From positions 1-64,000 of the forward strand of contig CANHLE010000001.1 in the NCBI GenBank assembly GCA_947461435.1: a stretch of 64,000 nt of DNA, written 5' to 3'. The notes beneath the pieces are model-generated. The model was not told the origin of the DNA and did no database searches. It saw only the letters and a program-made list of their open reading frames with translations. The DNA is from Paracoccaceae bacterium. GTDB lineage: Bacteria > Pseudomonadota > Alphaproteobacteria > Rhodobacterales > Rhodobacteraceae. Position 1 is the first letter of the stretch, and each line of letters opens with the position of its first letter. Shown piece by piece: positions 34,672 through 44,074 of the stretch. Made by a program: the position numbers and the translations under genes.

Positions 34672-36546
34672 ATGACAGTTCCTTTCACGCTGAGCTTTGG
34701 CTTGCCGGGCGACCGGGCAGATCTTGCCGCCTTTCTGGGGCAGAACGGGGGGCTGGCGGCCACGCCGGCGGCCTTGGGCGATCACCTTGCGCGGGCGGTG
34801 GGCGGATTGGATATCATGACCTTGGTTGGACTGGCCGAAGGGGCGCCGCCCGACGATGCCCGGCGGCTGTATGATATGTGGCTGCTGGCAAAAGGGGCCG
34901 ATCCCACGGCCTGCGCTGCCTGGTTCAATCTGGGGGTGCTGCGCGGCCGGGGGGGCGATCCGCTTGGCGCTGCGCAGGCCTATCGTGCGGCGCTGGGCCT
35001 GAAGCCCGACATGGCCGAAGCGGCCATCAACCTTGGCACCGCCCTTGAGGCGGCAGGGCAGGTGGATGGCGCCCTGGCCAGTTGGCGCGCGGCATTGCCC
35101 GCCCCGGCCCTGCGCCAGGTGCTGCACAATCAGCTTGGCCGCGTTCTGGAATCGCAAGGCCGCCTTGGCCCCGCGGCCGAAGAATTGCGCGCCTCGCTTT
35201 TGATCCGCGCCGACCAGCCGGATGTGCAACAACATCTGGTGCATTTGCGTCAGCGCATGATGGCCTGGCCGCCCACGGACGTGCAGGTTCCCGGGCTGAC
35301 GGATGCGCAGGCCGCTCGCCATTGCGGCCCCTTGGCGGCATTGGCGCTGTTTGACGATCCTGCCGATCAGGCCAAGGCTGCGGCCGATTGGATTGCGCGC
35401 AAAGTGCCCGTTCCGGGCCCCGCCCTTGCCCCCGCGGGCGGCTATGCCCATGACCGGATCCGCATCGGGTATTTGTCGACAGATTTTTGCCGCCACGCGA
35501 TGAGCTTTCTGATCGCCGAACTGTTGGAACGGCACGACCGGACCACGTTCGAGGTTTACGGCTATTGCGCCTCGCCGGAGGATGGCAGCGACATTCGTCA
35601 GCGGGTGATCGCGGCCTTTGATCATTTTGTACCCATCACGGCGCTGAGCGATGCCGAAGCTGCTGCCCAAATCCGCGCGGACGAGATTGACATTCTGATC
35701 GACCTGAATGGGTTGACCAAAGGGGCACGCCTTGAAATCCTGCGGTGGAAGCCTGCGCCCGTGCAGGCAACCTATCTGGGCTATATCGGGCCGGTTCCCC
35801 TGCCCGAACTGGATTACATCCTGTGCGATGAGGTCACCATTCCGGTGGCCGAAGAAGCGGCCTATGCCCCCAAACCCCTGCGGATCGAAGGGTGCTATCA
35901 AGCCAATGACAGCACACCGCCGCGCGCCGTGCCCGTCAGCCGCGCGCAAGAAGGGTTGCCCGAAGACGCCTTTGTCTTTTGCTGCGTCTCGCATGCCTAC
36001 AAGGTCACAGAGGCGATGTTTCAGACCTGGATCCAGATCGTGGCCGATGTGCCCCAATCGGTTCTATGGTTGATCGATGACAATCCCGAGGCCCGGGCGG
36101 CGGCAACGGAACGCTGGCAGGCGGCGGGCCTTGCGGCGGATCGGTTGATCTTTGCGGCGCGCGTGGACCCTGATCACTATCGCGCGCGCTTGGCGCTGGC
36201 CGATTTGTTTCTGGATACCAGCCCCTATAATGCCGGCACCATCGCCTCTGACGCGCTGCGGATGGGACTGCCGATGGTGACCTTGCAGGGGCAGGCATTT
36301 TCGGCGCGTATGGCCTCCAGCTTGATGTTGGCGGTGGGTTTGCCCCAAGGCGTGACGACCACCTTGGCCGACTACAAAAGCCGCGCCTGCCAGATCGCCC
36401 GGACGCCCGCCCTGCATGCCCAGATGAAGGCCCATCTGGCTGGCGGGGCTTGGCACCGGACCTTGGGCGATGCCGCCGGTTTCACACACAGGTTTGAAAG
36501 GGCGATCCGTTCGGTTGTGCGTCGGCCGGGGTTGCGGGCTGAATGA
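34672..36546 (+). CDS. GT41-family (OGT/SPINDLY-like) glycosyltransferase with TPRs
   Basis: This 624-residue protein has tetratricopeptide-like repeats (about residues 80-150, AWFNLGVLRG and AAINLGTALEAAGQ) followed by a Glyco_transf_41 catalytic region. Conserved blocks are IGYLSTDFCRHAMSFL with the catalytic-type His, DLNGLTKGARLEIL, QATYLGYIGP, SPYNAGTIASDALRMGLP and VTLQGQAFSARMASS. GT41 enzymes add sugars to Ser/Thr (OGT) or Asn (HMW1C) of proteins in the cytoplasm. It is divergent from the gene for a giant protein with two or three Ser/Thr per octad, which makes that protein an attractive substrate (inference). The start has AGGAGA 6 bases upstream. Confidence 0.88.
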   Translation: MTVPFTLSFGLPGDRADLAAFLGQNGGLAATPAALGDHLARAVGGLDIMTLVGLAEGAPPDDARRLYDMWLLAKGADPTACAAWFNLGVLRGRGGDPLGAAQAYRAALGLKPDMAEAAINLGTALEAAGQVDGALASWRAALPAPALRQVLHNQLGRVLESQGRLGPAAEELRASLLIRADQPDVQQHLVHLRQRMMAWPPTDVQVPGLTDAQAARHCGPLAALALFDDPADQAKAAADWIARKVPVPGPALAPAGGYAHDRIRIGYLSTDFCRHAMSFLIAELLERHDRTTFEVYGYCASPEDGSDIRQRVIAAFDHFVPITALSDAEAAAQIRADEIDILIDLNGLTKGARLEILRWKPAPVQATYLGYIGPVPLPELDYILCDEVTIPVAEEAAYAPKPLRIEGCYQANDSTPPRAVPVSRAQEGLPEDAFVFCCVSHAYKVTEAMFQTWIQIVADVPQSVLWLIDDNPEARAAATERWQAAGLAADRLIFAARVDPDHYRARLALADLFLDTSPYNAGTIASDALRMGLPMVTLQGQAFSARMASSLMLAVGLPQGVTTTLADYKSRACQIARTPALHAQMKAHLAGGAWHRTLGDAAGFTHRFERAIRSVVRRPGLRAE

Positions 36547-36910
36547 AGCCGTTGGCGGTTGCCTGCCGTGACCGACAAGCCGTGTGAAGGGGCCCCTTTT
36601 AAAACTAAAGCGGCGCCCATGGGATTTGGGTCTGCGGTGAAACGGATGGCGTGTGGATGAAATCGCGGCCAGAGGCTTTGCCGAGCCGAATCTGTCGTTC
36701 GACGATCTGCGGTTGATACGCTCGGACGTATCCAAAGGAATAATCTTTCATATCCTTACGAAAGATGGTTGATGGCGCTCTCGCCAGATCCAGACCATTG
36801 TGCGGATTTTGTTTGCAGTCTCAAGCCCCAGTCCCTATTCTTCATCTTTAAGTCGCTTGGTGAAATTTAATTAGTTTGCGAATTTTGAAAATAGAGGCCG
36901 ACGGAACGGT
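36547..36910. other. Intergenic stretch with possible gene remnant
   Basis: These 364 bases are A/T-richer than the flanking genes. A 39-codon frame from a GTG at 36653 to 36772 reads like protein (MDEIAARGFAEPNLSFDD...) but has no clear ribosome site or recognisable family, so it may be a remnant. The last ~60 bases (TTTAATTAGT) probably carry the promoter of the epimerase gene. Nothing else is seen. Confidence 0.35.
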
Positions 36911-38005
36911 ATGGTTGAAATTACACGAGCGTTCATCACAGGCGGCGCAGGCTTTATTGGATCAAGATTGGCGGTCTCGCTTAAAAAGGCGGGGGTCGAC
37001 GTGTCCTGCTATGACAATTTCCTTCCGCAGGTCCATCTTGGGAACACCGACACAAGGCGGATATTGAAAGATGCTGGCGTTGAGGTGATTGTCGGCGATG
37101 TGCGAGATGCCGACGCGCTTTCTTTGGCGGTTTCAAGAACCAAGCCGCAGATCGTTTATCACCTTGCGGCAGAAACAGGGACCGGCCAATCGCATGATTT
37201 TCCGGTCCGCTATACCGATGTCAACGTTCTGGGAACGGCGCATCTTGTGGAAGTCATCCGAAAGGCGGGCCCAGATGTGCGACGCGTTGTCTTGGCCGGG
37301 TCTCGGTCTGTGTATGGCGAGGGTGCCTGTGTGGATCAGGCCGGGCAATTGACCCCGGCGGTCGAGCGTTTGCCAAAGGATCTGGCGCGCGGCGATTATG
37401 CGCCGAAAGATAAGGATGGCGCCACGCTTTTGCCCGTCAAGACCAATGCAGAGTGCGTGGTTCGTCCGGCCTCGATTTATGCGTCGACCAAATTGATGCA
37501 AGAACGGGTTCTTCGACAAGGATTTTGGGGATCGGACGTGGACGTGGGCGTGCTGCGCCTTCAAAATGTCTATGGGCCGGGGCAATCCATGAACAATCCC
37601 TATACGGGGGTGCTGTCGATCTTTTGCCGGCAGATCATGGAAGGCAAGACGCTGAACATCTTCGAAGACGGTCAAATCACGCGTGATTTTGTTTTGGTGG
37701 ACGATGTCGTCGCGGCTTTCGTTGCCATGGGTTGCGCAGCGTCCATGCCGTCCGACGTTGTGGACATTGGGTTGGGCCAAGGGATTACCATCCTTGACGC
37801 CGCGCGGGCGCTGCTTGTGGCATTGGGTCAGGATCCCGGCCGCATTGCGATCACGGGGAATTTCCGTCCCGGCGATATCCGCCATGCGATTGCGGACAAT
37901 ACCCGCGCAGCCAACACCCTTGGCTGGTCCCCCAAGGTTCAAATTCATCAAGGTCTTCAAAGCCTTGCAGATTGGTCGCGCGCTTACAACCGCGTGATGG
38001 CTTAG
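36911..38005 (+). CDS. NAD-dependent sugar-nucleotide epimerase (dTDP-rhamnose 4-epimerase-like)
   Basis: This 364-residue extended short-chain dehydrogenase has the NAD motif GGAGFIG and a YASTK active site. Its blocks YDNFLPQVH, HLAAETGTGQS, LQNVYGPGQSMNNPYTGV and IFEDGQITRDF fit the dTDP-L-rhamnose/6-deoxytalose 4-epimerase group rather than GalE. An insert around residues 155-190 is typical of that group. It would supply a sugar nucleotide for the polysaccharide made by the following genes, one of which is rhamnan-synthesis-F-like. GC content is lower than in the cob genes. The substrate is not certain. Confidence 0.8.
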   Translation: MVEITRAFITGGAGFIGSRLAVSLKKAGVDVSCYDNFLPQVHLGNTDTRRILKDAGVEVIVGDVRDADALSLAVSRTKPQIVYHLAAETGTGQSHDFPVRYTDVNVLGTAHLVEVIRKAGPDVRRVVLAGSRSVYGEGACVDQAGQLTPAVERLPKDLARGDYAPKDKDGATLLPVKTNAECVVRPASIYASTKLMQERVLRQGFWGSDVDVGVLRLQNVYGPGQSMNNPYTGVLSIFCRQIMEGKTLNIFEDGQITRDFVLVDDVVAAFVAMGCAASMPSDVVDIGLGQGITILDAARALLVALGQDPGRIAITGNFRPGDIRHAIADNTRAANTLGWSPKVQIHQGLQSLADWSRAYNRVMA

Positions 38006-38220
38006 GTTTGTTTGGTCACCGTTCTCAATTCACTTTTGCTGGCCCCTGGAAATCCGATTTGGATCGATTGACTGTCTGATTGCCGGGCGATAATCGGGAG
38101 ACGAAGAATTGGATGCGAGGGGGATAGAGGTGGCTAAAATAAAGAGGTCGATCACCCGTGGCTCCCTCGGTGTGTGTTTAGTCGAAAATTGTCTTTCTGA
38201 AAGAATTGGTATGTAACGTT

Positions 38221-39222
38221 ATGCTCGTATTGCACATTGGCCCACACAAAACCGCAACAACTTATATTCAGCAAAATCTTTTTGCCAATCATTCGGCTTT
38301 TTCACAGCGAGGTTGGATCTATCCCGAAATCGGAGTTGTTGGCGTTTCGGGTCACCACGATATTGCGTCGGATCTTGAGTCTTATATTTCAGGAGACAAG
38401 GCCGAAGCTTTGGCGGCGGTCGGACGCAAGGCTGCTGAAGCTGGATCCAATATCGTGCTGTCGGCCGAGGGATTTTGCCGCTGGAAGCCGGAAAAGTTCA
38501 AGGCGCTCGCGACGGTTTTAGGCCAAGAAGAGGTTGAATTGGTCTATACCATTCGAGACCCCTTTGACATTTTGTATTCGTATTGGGGAGAAGAGGTAAA
38601 ACAAGGCTATTCGGCGAGTTTTTCGGATCGATTTCTGGAGAATCTGACAAGTGGTACCCGTTCTCGGCTTTTGAACCCGATGCGCGATCTTTCTGCCCAT
38701 CTTGCCACGCCATGGGCGAAAGTCAGCGCGGTGCCCTATAACGCGCTGATCGCTGATGGGGTCGATCTTTACGATCATTTTTGCAGCACATTCTTGCATG
38801 TCACGGATGTGCCGAAAGTGGACGAGCGTCCAAAGAACAAGGCCAATGCCATTGAATTGACGGAGTTTCTACGTCTTTTGTCGACCGTTCACGGCGGCGG
38901 GGCCGCCTATATCGGGTCTGATCTGCGTCACAAGTTCATGGAAATCACCAGTGCAAAAGACCGCAGCGAAATCGTGGACGTGCTGCGAAACCTGGGGGGG
39001 CGCGCGCGCCGCAAGATCGAAATGGAAGGCGCAGATACCCTGAAGCGGCGCCTTGAGAATGTGGTGCTGAAGGGCTTGGCGGGCCATTGGTCGTACCCCG
39101 TCGAAGGGCGGTCTCTCTATAATACCAACAAACAAGAATTCGCTTATTATGACGCCTTCATCTTGTGGCAGATCGATCCCATTCGCGAGGCGGTTATCAA
39201 GATGCGGGACCGTCTTTCATGA
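38221..39222 (+). CDS. Sulfotransferase-like protein
   Basis: This 333-residue protein starts with a PAPS-binding 5' phosphosulfate loop (LHIGPHKTATTYIQ, residues 4-17). It also has the 3'-phosphate motif YTIRDPFDILYSYW with Arg/Asp and Ser. These are the two hallmarks of Golgi-type sulfotransferases, which in bacteria sulfate surface carbohydrates or lipids. The start at 38221 is used because a TTG at 38206 adds only five residues; no strong ribosome site is visible for either. The gene is notably A/T-rich compared with the rest of the window, which suggests recent acquisition. Its stop overlaps the next start (ATGA). Confidence 0.78.
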   Translation: MLVLHIGPHKTATTYIQQNLFANHSAFSQRGWIYPEIGVVGVSGHHDIASDLESYISGDKAEALAAVGRKAAEAGSNIVLSAEGFCRWKPEKFKALATVLGQEEVELVYTIRDPFDILYSYWGEEVKQGYSASFSDRFLENLTSGTRSRLLNPMRDLSAHLATPWAKVSAVPYNALIADGVDLYDHFCSTFLHVTDVPKVDERPKNKANAIELTEFLRLLSTVHGGGAAYIGSDLRHKFMEITSAKDRSEIVDVLRNLGGRARRKIEMEGADTLKRRLENVVLKGLAGHWSYPVEGRSLYNTNKQEFAYYDAFILWQIDPIREAVIKMRDRLS

Positions 39223-41108
39223 ATGGATTGGAACAACCGCCAATCGCAGACGCCATTTATGTTGTCCTCACGCGGCCGGAACCGGATGATCATATCAGAT
39301 ATGCCCTTAGTGCATTAGGGTCTTTGGCCAAGCGCCGCATTGTTGTCTGCCCGTCAGATTATGCAGACAGCCTGCGCGCCATTCTGGCAGATCGCCCCGG
39401 CGATGTTGTACTGCCGCAAGACGGCCCCAGTGTCAGCCTTATGCAAGGCTACAAATCAGGCCTATTATGGCTGTGGTCGCAAGGAGAGGTTCAGGGCGAT
39501 GTCCTGTTAACGGGGTCGCATGTTATTGGGCCACTTTTGCCCCTTGATCCACGGGCTTTGGATTTGGCGGCGCAGGGTGCCGATATTTATGCGCCCTATT
39601 GGCATAATGCCAAATTGGACCATCGGTTGCGCAATGATCCGCAATGGGTATTGCTTCCCAGTCTGGATTTTACCGTTATATCTGGGCGCGTCCTGTCGAG
39701 ACCGGAATTCCGCAGCTTTTTCCAGAATTTCAAACCTGCTGCGGATTATTGGGAGGAGTTTCGGCGCACCCATACCGGATTGTCTGCTGTCTTGTCGGCG
39801 ATTGACAGCAAGGTCATCTATCCAATGCCGGAAACGGCCTTGGAAACCTTCAATCCAAGCACGGCGGAAATTCACAGACTTGTGGCCTATGATGCGCCCT
39901 GTTTTCCGATCGCCGTTTTGCGGTTGGACCCGATTTTGCACGATCTGTATTCTGTGGATCTGAAGATCGCACTGGATGATCTGCGCCTGCGCCACCCGCA
40001 AATCTACGAATTGGTGATCAAATATGTCTCGCGCAATATTCCACCGCGCGACTTTGCCATGGCCACGGATTCCTACGAGGTGCTGCCCATCGCGGCCAAC
40101 CAGCCGACCAAGACCGACTGGGCCTTTGGGCGCATCGCAGTCTTTATCCACGCCTATTATCCCGAGATGATGCCCGAGTTTTGGGGGCTTTTGCAGAATA
40201 TTCCCTGCGGGTTTGATGTCTTCGTGACCACGGCCAATGCCGAAAGCCGTGATCAGATTGACCTTTTTCTAAAGGAACGCGGTGTTTCGGACGAGGCACG
40301 ACAGGTTGTTGTTGTGGCGCAAAACCGCGGGCGCGACATGTCGTCGTTGTTCATCAGTTTTCGCGATGTCGTCTTGTCAGGAAAATATGCCGTTGCCTTG
40401 CGGCTGCATTCCAAAAGGACGCCACAGGTCTCTCGGCAGGTTGGTGAGAATTTCAAGAGCTATCTTTTTGAAAATCTTGTTGGCAGCCGGGGATATGTGG
40501 CCAACATTCTGGACCGATTTGAACAGGAACCGGACATCGGCATGATCATGCCCCCGGTTGTGCATGTTGGTTTTGGCACCTTGGGCCATTCGTGGTTCAA
40601 CAATTTCGCGCCAATGGCCGCCTTGGCAGCCAAGATGGATATCAAGGTGAATTATGACGCCGATACGCCCTTGGCCCCGCTGGGGACCATGTATTGGTTC
40701 CGCACGGATGCCTTGCACAAGATGTTTGATTGGCCTTGGGCATGGGAGGATTACAACCCCGAGCCGCGCCATATCGACGGCGGTCTGGCCCATGTGCAAG
40801 AACGGCTGATCTGTTATGCCTGCGTGGATCGGGGATACCGGGTGGTCATGGCGATGACGCCGGCGCAGGCGGGGCGAAACTATGCCAAGCTGGAATACAA
40901 ATTGCAGCTGTTGGCGGCGCGTCTCGCCTCGGGGAACATCATGTTTCAGCGCGACCAGTTGGACATGCTTCGCGGCAGTGCGCGCGGGATCGTGCTGCGC
41001 AGATTGATGGAAATCTATGGGTCCATCGTCCGGCGCTTTCCCTGGTCGCGGCGCGCCCTGCGCCCGATGGGGCATTTTGCGCGGCGAATCCTGAACCCGA
41101 AGACCTAG
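39219..41108 (+). CDS. Rhamnan synthesis protein F (RgpF)-like glycosyltransferase
   Basis: This 629-residue protein has a C-terminal half matching the RgpF/rhamnan synthesis F family: IAVFIHAYYPEMMPEFW, QNRGRDMSSLF, ALRLHSKRTPQVS and PLGTMYWFRTDAL. The family is involved in cell-wall or O-antigen polysaccharide assembly. The N-terminal ~280 residues are less familiar (YKSGLLWLW, IYAPYWHNAK) and may be a second glycan-related domain. It is translationally coupled to the sulfotransferase gene by an ATGA overlap, so the two probably act on the same glycan. Confidence 0.78.
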   Translation: MNGLEQPPIADAIYVVLTRPEPDDHIRYALSALGSLAKRRIVVCPSDYADSLRAILADRPGDVVLPQDGPSVSLMQGYKSGLLWLWSQGEVQGDVLLTGSHVIGPLLPLDPRALDLAAQGADIYAPYWHNAKLDHRLRNDPQWVLLPSLDFTVISGRVLSRPEFRSFFQNFKPAADYWEEFRRTHTGLSAVLSAIDSKVIYPMPETALETFNPSTAEIHRLVAYDAPCFPIAVLRLDPILHDLYSVDLKIALDDLRLRHPQIYELVIKYVSRNIPPRDFAMATDSYEVLPIAANQPTKTDWAFGRIAVFIHAYYPEMMPEFWGLLQNIPCGFDVFVTTANAESRDQIDLFLKERGVSDEARQVVVVAQNRGRDMSSLFISFRDVVLSGKYAVALRLHSKRTPQVSRQVGENFKSYLFENLVGSRGYVANILDRFEQEPDIGMIMPPVVHVGFGTLGHSWFNNFAPMAALAAKMDIKVNYDADTPLAPLGTMYWFRTDALHKMFDWPWAWEDYNPEPRHIDGGLAHVQERLICYACVDRGYRVVMAMTPAQAGRNYAKLEYKLQLLAARLASGNIMFQRDQLDMLRGSARGIVLRRLMEIYGSIVRRFPWSRRALRPMGHFARRILNPKT

Positions 41109-41232
41109 TCCCATATCGGCCTTGCCGATGCCTGTGTGGTTCGCGTTGGCAGGCGCGGGGGACTTGCTCAATCCGGCCCGCTCTGAAAAAAGGCGGGCGG
41201 GGGTCTGTTTGGCCACATAAGGGAGAGACGGG

Positions 41233-42069
41233 ATGGGCCAAGGAGCGCCAGCCACGCGGGGGCAGGCCCGCGCTGTCGCGGTTCAAGCTCATCTTGGAGA
41301 GATCTTGCAAGGCCGCCTTGGCCCGCAGGGGCCTATCGCCCTTGTCACCTTGCCCTGTCCGGTTTTGCGCGTGCATGGGCTGTGGCGGCCGGGCCCCTTT
41401 GCGCTGTCGCAGATTGGCTGCGCCATCGTCAGCCGCGCCCAGACGGCCGCGCTGTTGCGCCATCTGGGCCGTCCGGTCACCGGTCATTTCACCTTGCGGG
41501 CCGAGATGCCGCCCGGCGGCGGCGCTGGATCGTCGACGGCGGCGCTGATGGCGATTGCCCAGTTGGCCGGGCAGGGGGGCGATTTGCCGCGCGATCTGGC
41601 CGATGCGGCGATTGCGGTGGAAGGGGCCTCTGACCCGCTGATGTTTTCCAGCCCGGCGCGTCTGCTGTGGGCCTCGCGCGAGGGGTGCATTCTGGGGCAT
41701 TTGCCGCCGCTACCGCGGTTTGAGGTTTTGGGCGGCTTTTTCGGCCCCATGGTGCGCACCGACCCGAATGACACGCAATTTCCTGATATCGCCGATCTTG
41801 CGGCCGCGCTGCCGCAAGCGATGAGGTCGGCGGCCCGTCTGGCGGTCCTTGCCAGCGAAAGTGCCAGGCGTGCCTTGGCAGCGCGTGGGCAGCGCGGCGA
41901 TCCTGCGGCCCAATTGGCGCGCGATCTGGGCGCTTTGGGATATGCCATCGGGCATACAGGTCCCGCGCGCGGGCTGATCTTTGCGCCCGGCACCGTGCCG
42001 CGCCACGCCAAGGCGGCCCTGCACGAGGCCGGGTTTCGCCACATGATGCAATTTCGGCCTGCGGCGTAA
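41233..42069 (+). CDS. bluE: L-threonine kinase, PduX/BluE-like GHMP kinase
   Basis: This 278-residue GHMP-type kinase has the phosphate loop PPGGGAGSSTA near residue 95 and an N-terminal AVQAHLGEILQGRLG typical of PduX. PduX and the Rhodobacter BluE protein phosphorylate L-threonine to L-threonine-O-3-phosphate, the precursor of the aminopropanol linker of cobalamin. It is the first gene of the cobalamin region and is followed by cbiB and cobC, the next users of that precursor. The ribosome site GGGAGAG is upstream of the start. Confidence 0.82.
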   Translation: MGQGAPATRGQARAVAVQAHLGEILQGRLGPQGPIALVTLPCPVLRVHGLWRPGPFALSQIGCAIVSRAQTAALLRHLGRPVTGHFTLRAEMPPGGGAGSSTAALMAIAQLAGQGGDLPRDLADAAIAVEGASDPLMFSSPARLLWASREGCILGHLPPLPRFEVLGGFFGPMVRTDPNDTQFPDIADLAAALPQAMRSAARLAVLASESARRALAARGQRGDPAAQLARDLGALGYAIGHTGPARGLIFAPGTVPRHAKAALHEAGFRHMMQFRPAA

Positions 42070-42149
42070 ACCCCGCGCATTTTGCCGTTGCCGGAATTGA
42101 ACCTTGGCCAAATACCGGGCACAAGACCGCCAAAGAAGGAGCGCGCGGG

Positions 42150-43106
42150 ATGTTGGCAGCGGGGGCGATGGCCTTGGCCATGGCGGTGGATGGGGTGATG
42201 GGGTGGCCGGATCGGCTTTATGCCCGCATTGGTCATCCTGTCACGTGGATCGGACGGGCGATTTCCGGCTGTGACGCGGCCCTGAACCGCGACAGCGACC
42301 CGGCCCTCGTGCGGCGTTTCGCGGGGGTTGTGACGCTTGTGGTCATCGTCGGTTTGGCGGCCTTACCGGCCTACGCCCTGTCGCGACTGTTGCCGGGGGG
42401 GATTTTGGGCCTTGTGCTGACGGGCGTGCTGGCTTGGCCGCTGATTGCCGTTCGGTCCATGCATGACCATGTTCTTGCGGTCGCGCGGCCCCTGTCCTTG
42501 GGGGATCTGCCGGGGGCGCGATTGGCCGTGTCGATGATTGTGGGGCGCGATCCCAGCCGGTTGGAAACGGCGGGCGTGGCGCGGGCAGCGCTGGAAAGTC
42601 TGGCCGAGAACACCTCTGACGGGATCGTCGCGCCCATCTTTTGGGGCGCAATTTTGGGTTTGCCGGGGATTGCGGCCTATAAGGCTGCCAACACGCTGGA
42701 CAGCATGATCGGGCACCGCAGCCCCCGTTTTGAACAGTTTGGCTGGGCCTCGGCCCGGTTTGACGATCTGGTCAACCTGGCCCCGGCGCGGCTGACGGGT
42801 TTGTTGTTCGCTGCGGTCTCTGGGTCTGGGCGGCGGGCGATTGCCTGCATGGGCGCGGATGCGTCAAAGCACCGATCCCCCAACGCGGGCTGGCCCGAGG
42901 CGGCCATGGCCGGCGCATTGGGGGTTCGGCTGTCAGGGCCAAGGATTTATACCGACCGCGTGGCCGAAGAACCTTGGGTCAACGGGGGCTGCCCTGACCC
43001 CCTGCCGCAAGATCTGGCGCGCGGATTGCTGATTTATCGCCGGGCGATGTGGGCGCTGGGGATTGGCCTTGGGCTTTTGGCCCTGTGGGGGGGGCTGGTG
43101 GCATGA
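42150..43106 (+). CDS. cbiB: Adenosylcobinamide-phosphate synthase CbiB (CobD)
   Basis: This 318-residue membrane protein has several hydrophobic segments and the family blocks GHPVTWIGRAI, SLAENTSDGIVAP, AANTLDSMIGHR and RFDDLVNLAPARL. It joins the aminopropanol moiety to adenosylcobyric acid. The name is CbiB in anaerobic-pathway usage and CobD in Pseudomonas usage. The ribosome site AAGGAG lies about 10 bases before the start. It overlaps cobC as ATGA. Confidence 0.93.
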   Translation: MLAAGAMALAMAVDGVMGWPDRLYARIGHPVTWIGRAISGCDAALNRDSDPALVRRFAGVVTLVVIVGLAALPAYALSRLLPGGILGLVLTGVLAWPLIAVRSMHDHVLAVARPLSLGDLPGARLAVSMIVGRDPSRLETAGVARAALESLAENTSDGIVAPIFWGAILGLPGIAAYKAANTLDSMIGHRSPRFEQFGWASARFDDLVNLAPARLTGLLFAAVSGSGRRAIACMGADASKHRSPNAGWPEAAMAGALGVRLSGPRIYTDRVAEEPWVNGGCPDPLPQDLARGLLIYRRAMWALGIGLGLLALWGGLVA

Positions 43107-44074
43107 GCCGCGATCACGGCGGGGATATGGACCGCGCGATGGCCCGGTTTGGCGGCGCGCCCGGCGGGTGGATCGATCTGTCAACCGGGATCAACCGCCA
43201 GCCCTATCCGGTGCCGGATTTGCCCGCGCGCCTGTGGGCGGACCTGCCGCGCGACGCCGATCAATTGGGGCTGCGGGCGGCGGCGGCCGGGCTTTACGGG
43301 GTGCCGCAGGATCAGATTTTGCCGGTGGCGGGCGCGCAGGCCGCCATTCAGCTGTATCCTCGGCTGGGGCAGCCGGGCCGGGCGCGGGTTTTGGGGCCAA
43401 CCTATAACGAACATGCCGGATCGCTGTCGGCGCAAGGCTGGCATGTCCAGACGGTTTTTGATCCGGCCGATCTGGCCGGGGCCGATCTGGCCGTTGTGGT
43501 GAACCCCAACAATCCAGATGGGCGGCACTGGACGGGCGCGGATCTGCGCGCCTTGGCCCAAAAGGTCGGGCGTCTGATCGTGGACGAAAGCTTTGCCGAC
43601 CCGGTGCCCGAGCGGTCGGTGGCGGCCCATGCCGGGCAGAACGGGATGATCGTGCTGCGGTCTTTTGGCAAGTTCTGGGGCTTGGCGGGGGTGCGGTTGG
43701 GCTTCGTTTTGGCATCACAAGCCGATGTGGCGCAGATCGCCGGCCTGTCTGGCCCTTGGGCGGTCTCGGGGCCGGCCTGTGCCATTGGGGCGGCGGCGCT
43801 GGCCGACCGCGATTGGCGGGCGGCCACGATCGCGCGGCTTTGCGCCGAAGCGCAGCGGCTTGACGCCATGGCAGGGGCGGCGGGTTGGACGCTGGTGGGC
43901 GGCACAGCCTTGTTTCGCACCTATGCCACGCCGGATGCCGAGGCGGCGCAAGACCATCTGGCCCGCGCGCAGATCTGGTCGCGGATTTTCCCCTATTCGG
44001 CCCGTTGGATCAGGCTTGGCCTGCCCGGATCCCCGGTAGAATGGGACCGTTTGGGCAGGGCCTTGTCCGACTAA
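43103..44074 (+). CDS. cobC: Threonine-phosphate decarboxylase CobC
   Basis: This 323-residue PLP enzyme is of the aminotransferase I/II fold. Visible motifs are [34 protein letters not shown] and [15 protein letters not shown], where Lys binds PLP. It decarboxylates threonine phosphate to aminopropanol phosphate for the lower-loop linker. The product is called CobD in Salmonella. It is coupled to cbiB by a 4-base overlap and converges on cobQ, overlapping that gene by 4 bases. Confidence 0.92.
   Translation: MSRDHGGDMDRAMARFGGAPGGWIDLSTGINRQPYPVPDLPARLWADLPRDADQLGLRAAAAGLYGVPQDQILPVAGAQAAIQLYPRLGQPGRARVLGPTYNEHAGSLSAQGWHVQTVFDPADLAGADLAVVVNPNNPDGRHWTGADLRALAQKVGRLIVDESFADPVPERSVAAHAGQNGMIVLRSFGKFWGLAGVRLGFVLASQADVAQIAGLSGPWAVSGPACAIGAAALADRDWRAATIARLCAEAQRLDAMAGAAGWTLVGGTALFRTYATPDAEAAQDHLARAQIWSRIFPYSARWIRLGLPGSPVEWDRLGRALSD

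Noticed and set aside
36585..36606. Palindrome GGGGCCCC after the GT41 gene as a terminator
   Set aside because: It is self-complementary without a loop and could not form a normal terminator hairpin.
36653..36772. Possible 39-residue gene starting with GTG
   Set aside because: It reads like protein but has no clear ribosome site or family; kept only as a possible remnant in the intergenic note.
38206..38220. TTG start for the sulfotransferase-like gene
   Set aside because: It adds only five residues before the conserved P-loop region and the ATG at 38221 is preferred, though neither has a strong ribosome site.
41175..41198. GCCCGC/GCGGGC hairpin after the RgpF-like gene as a terminator
   Set aside because: It has a long A-rich loop and no T run on the plus strand, so termination is not supported.
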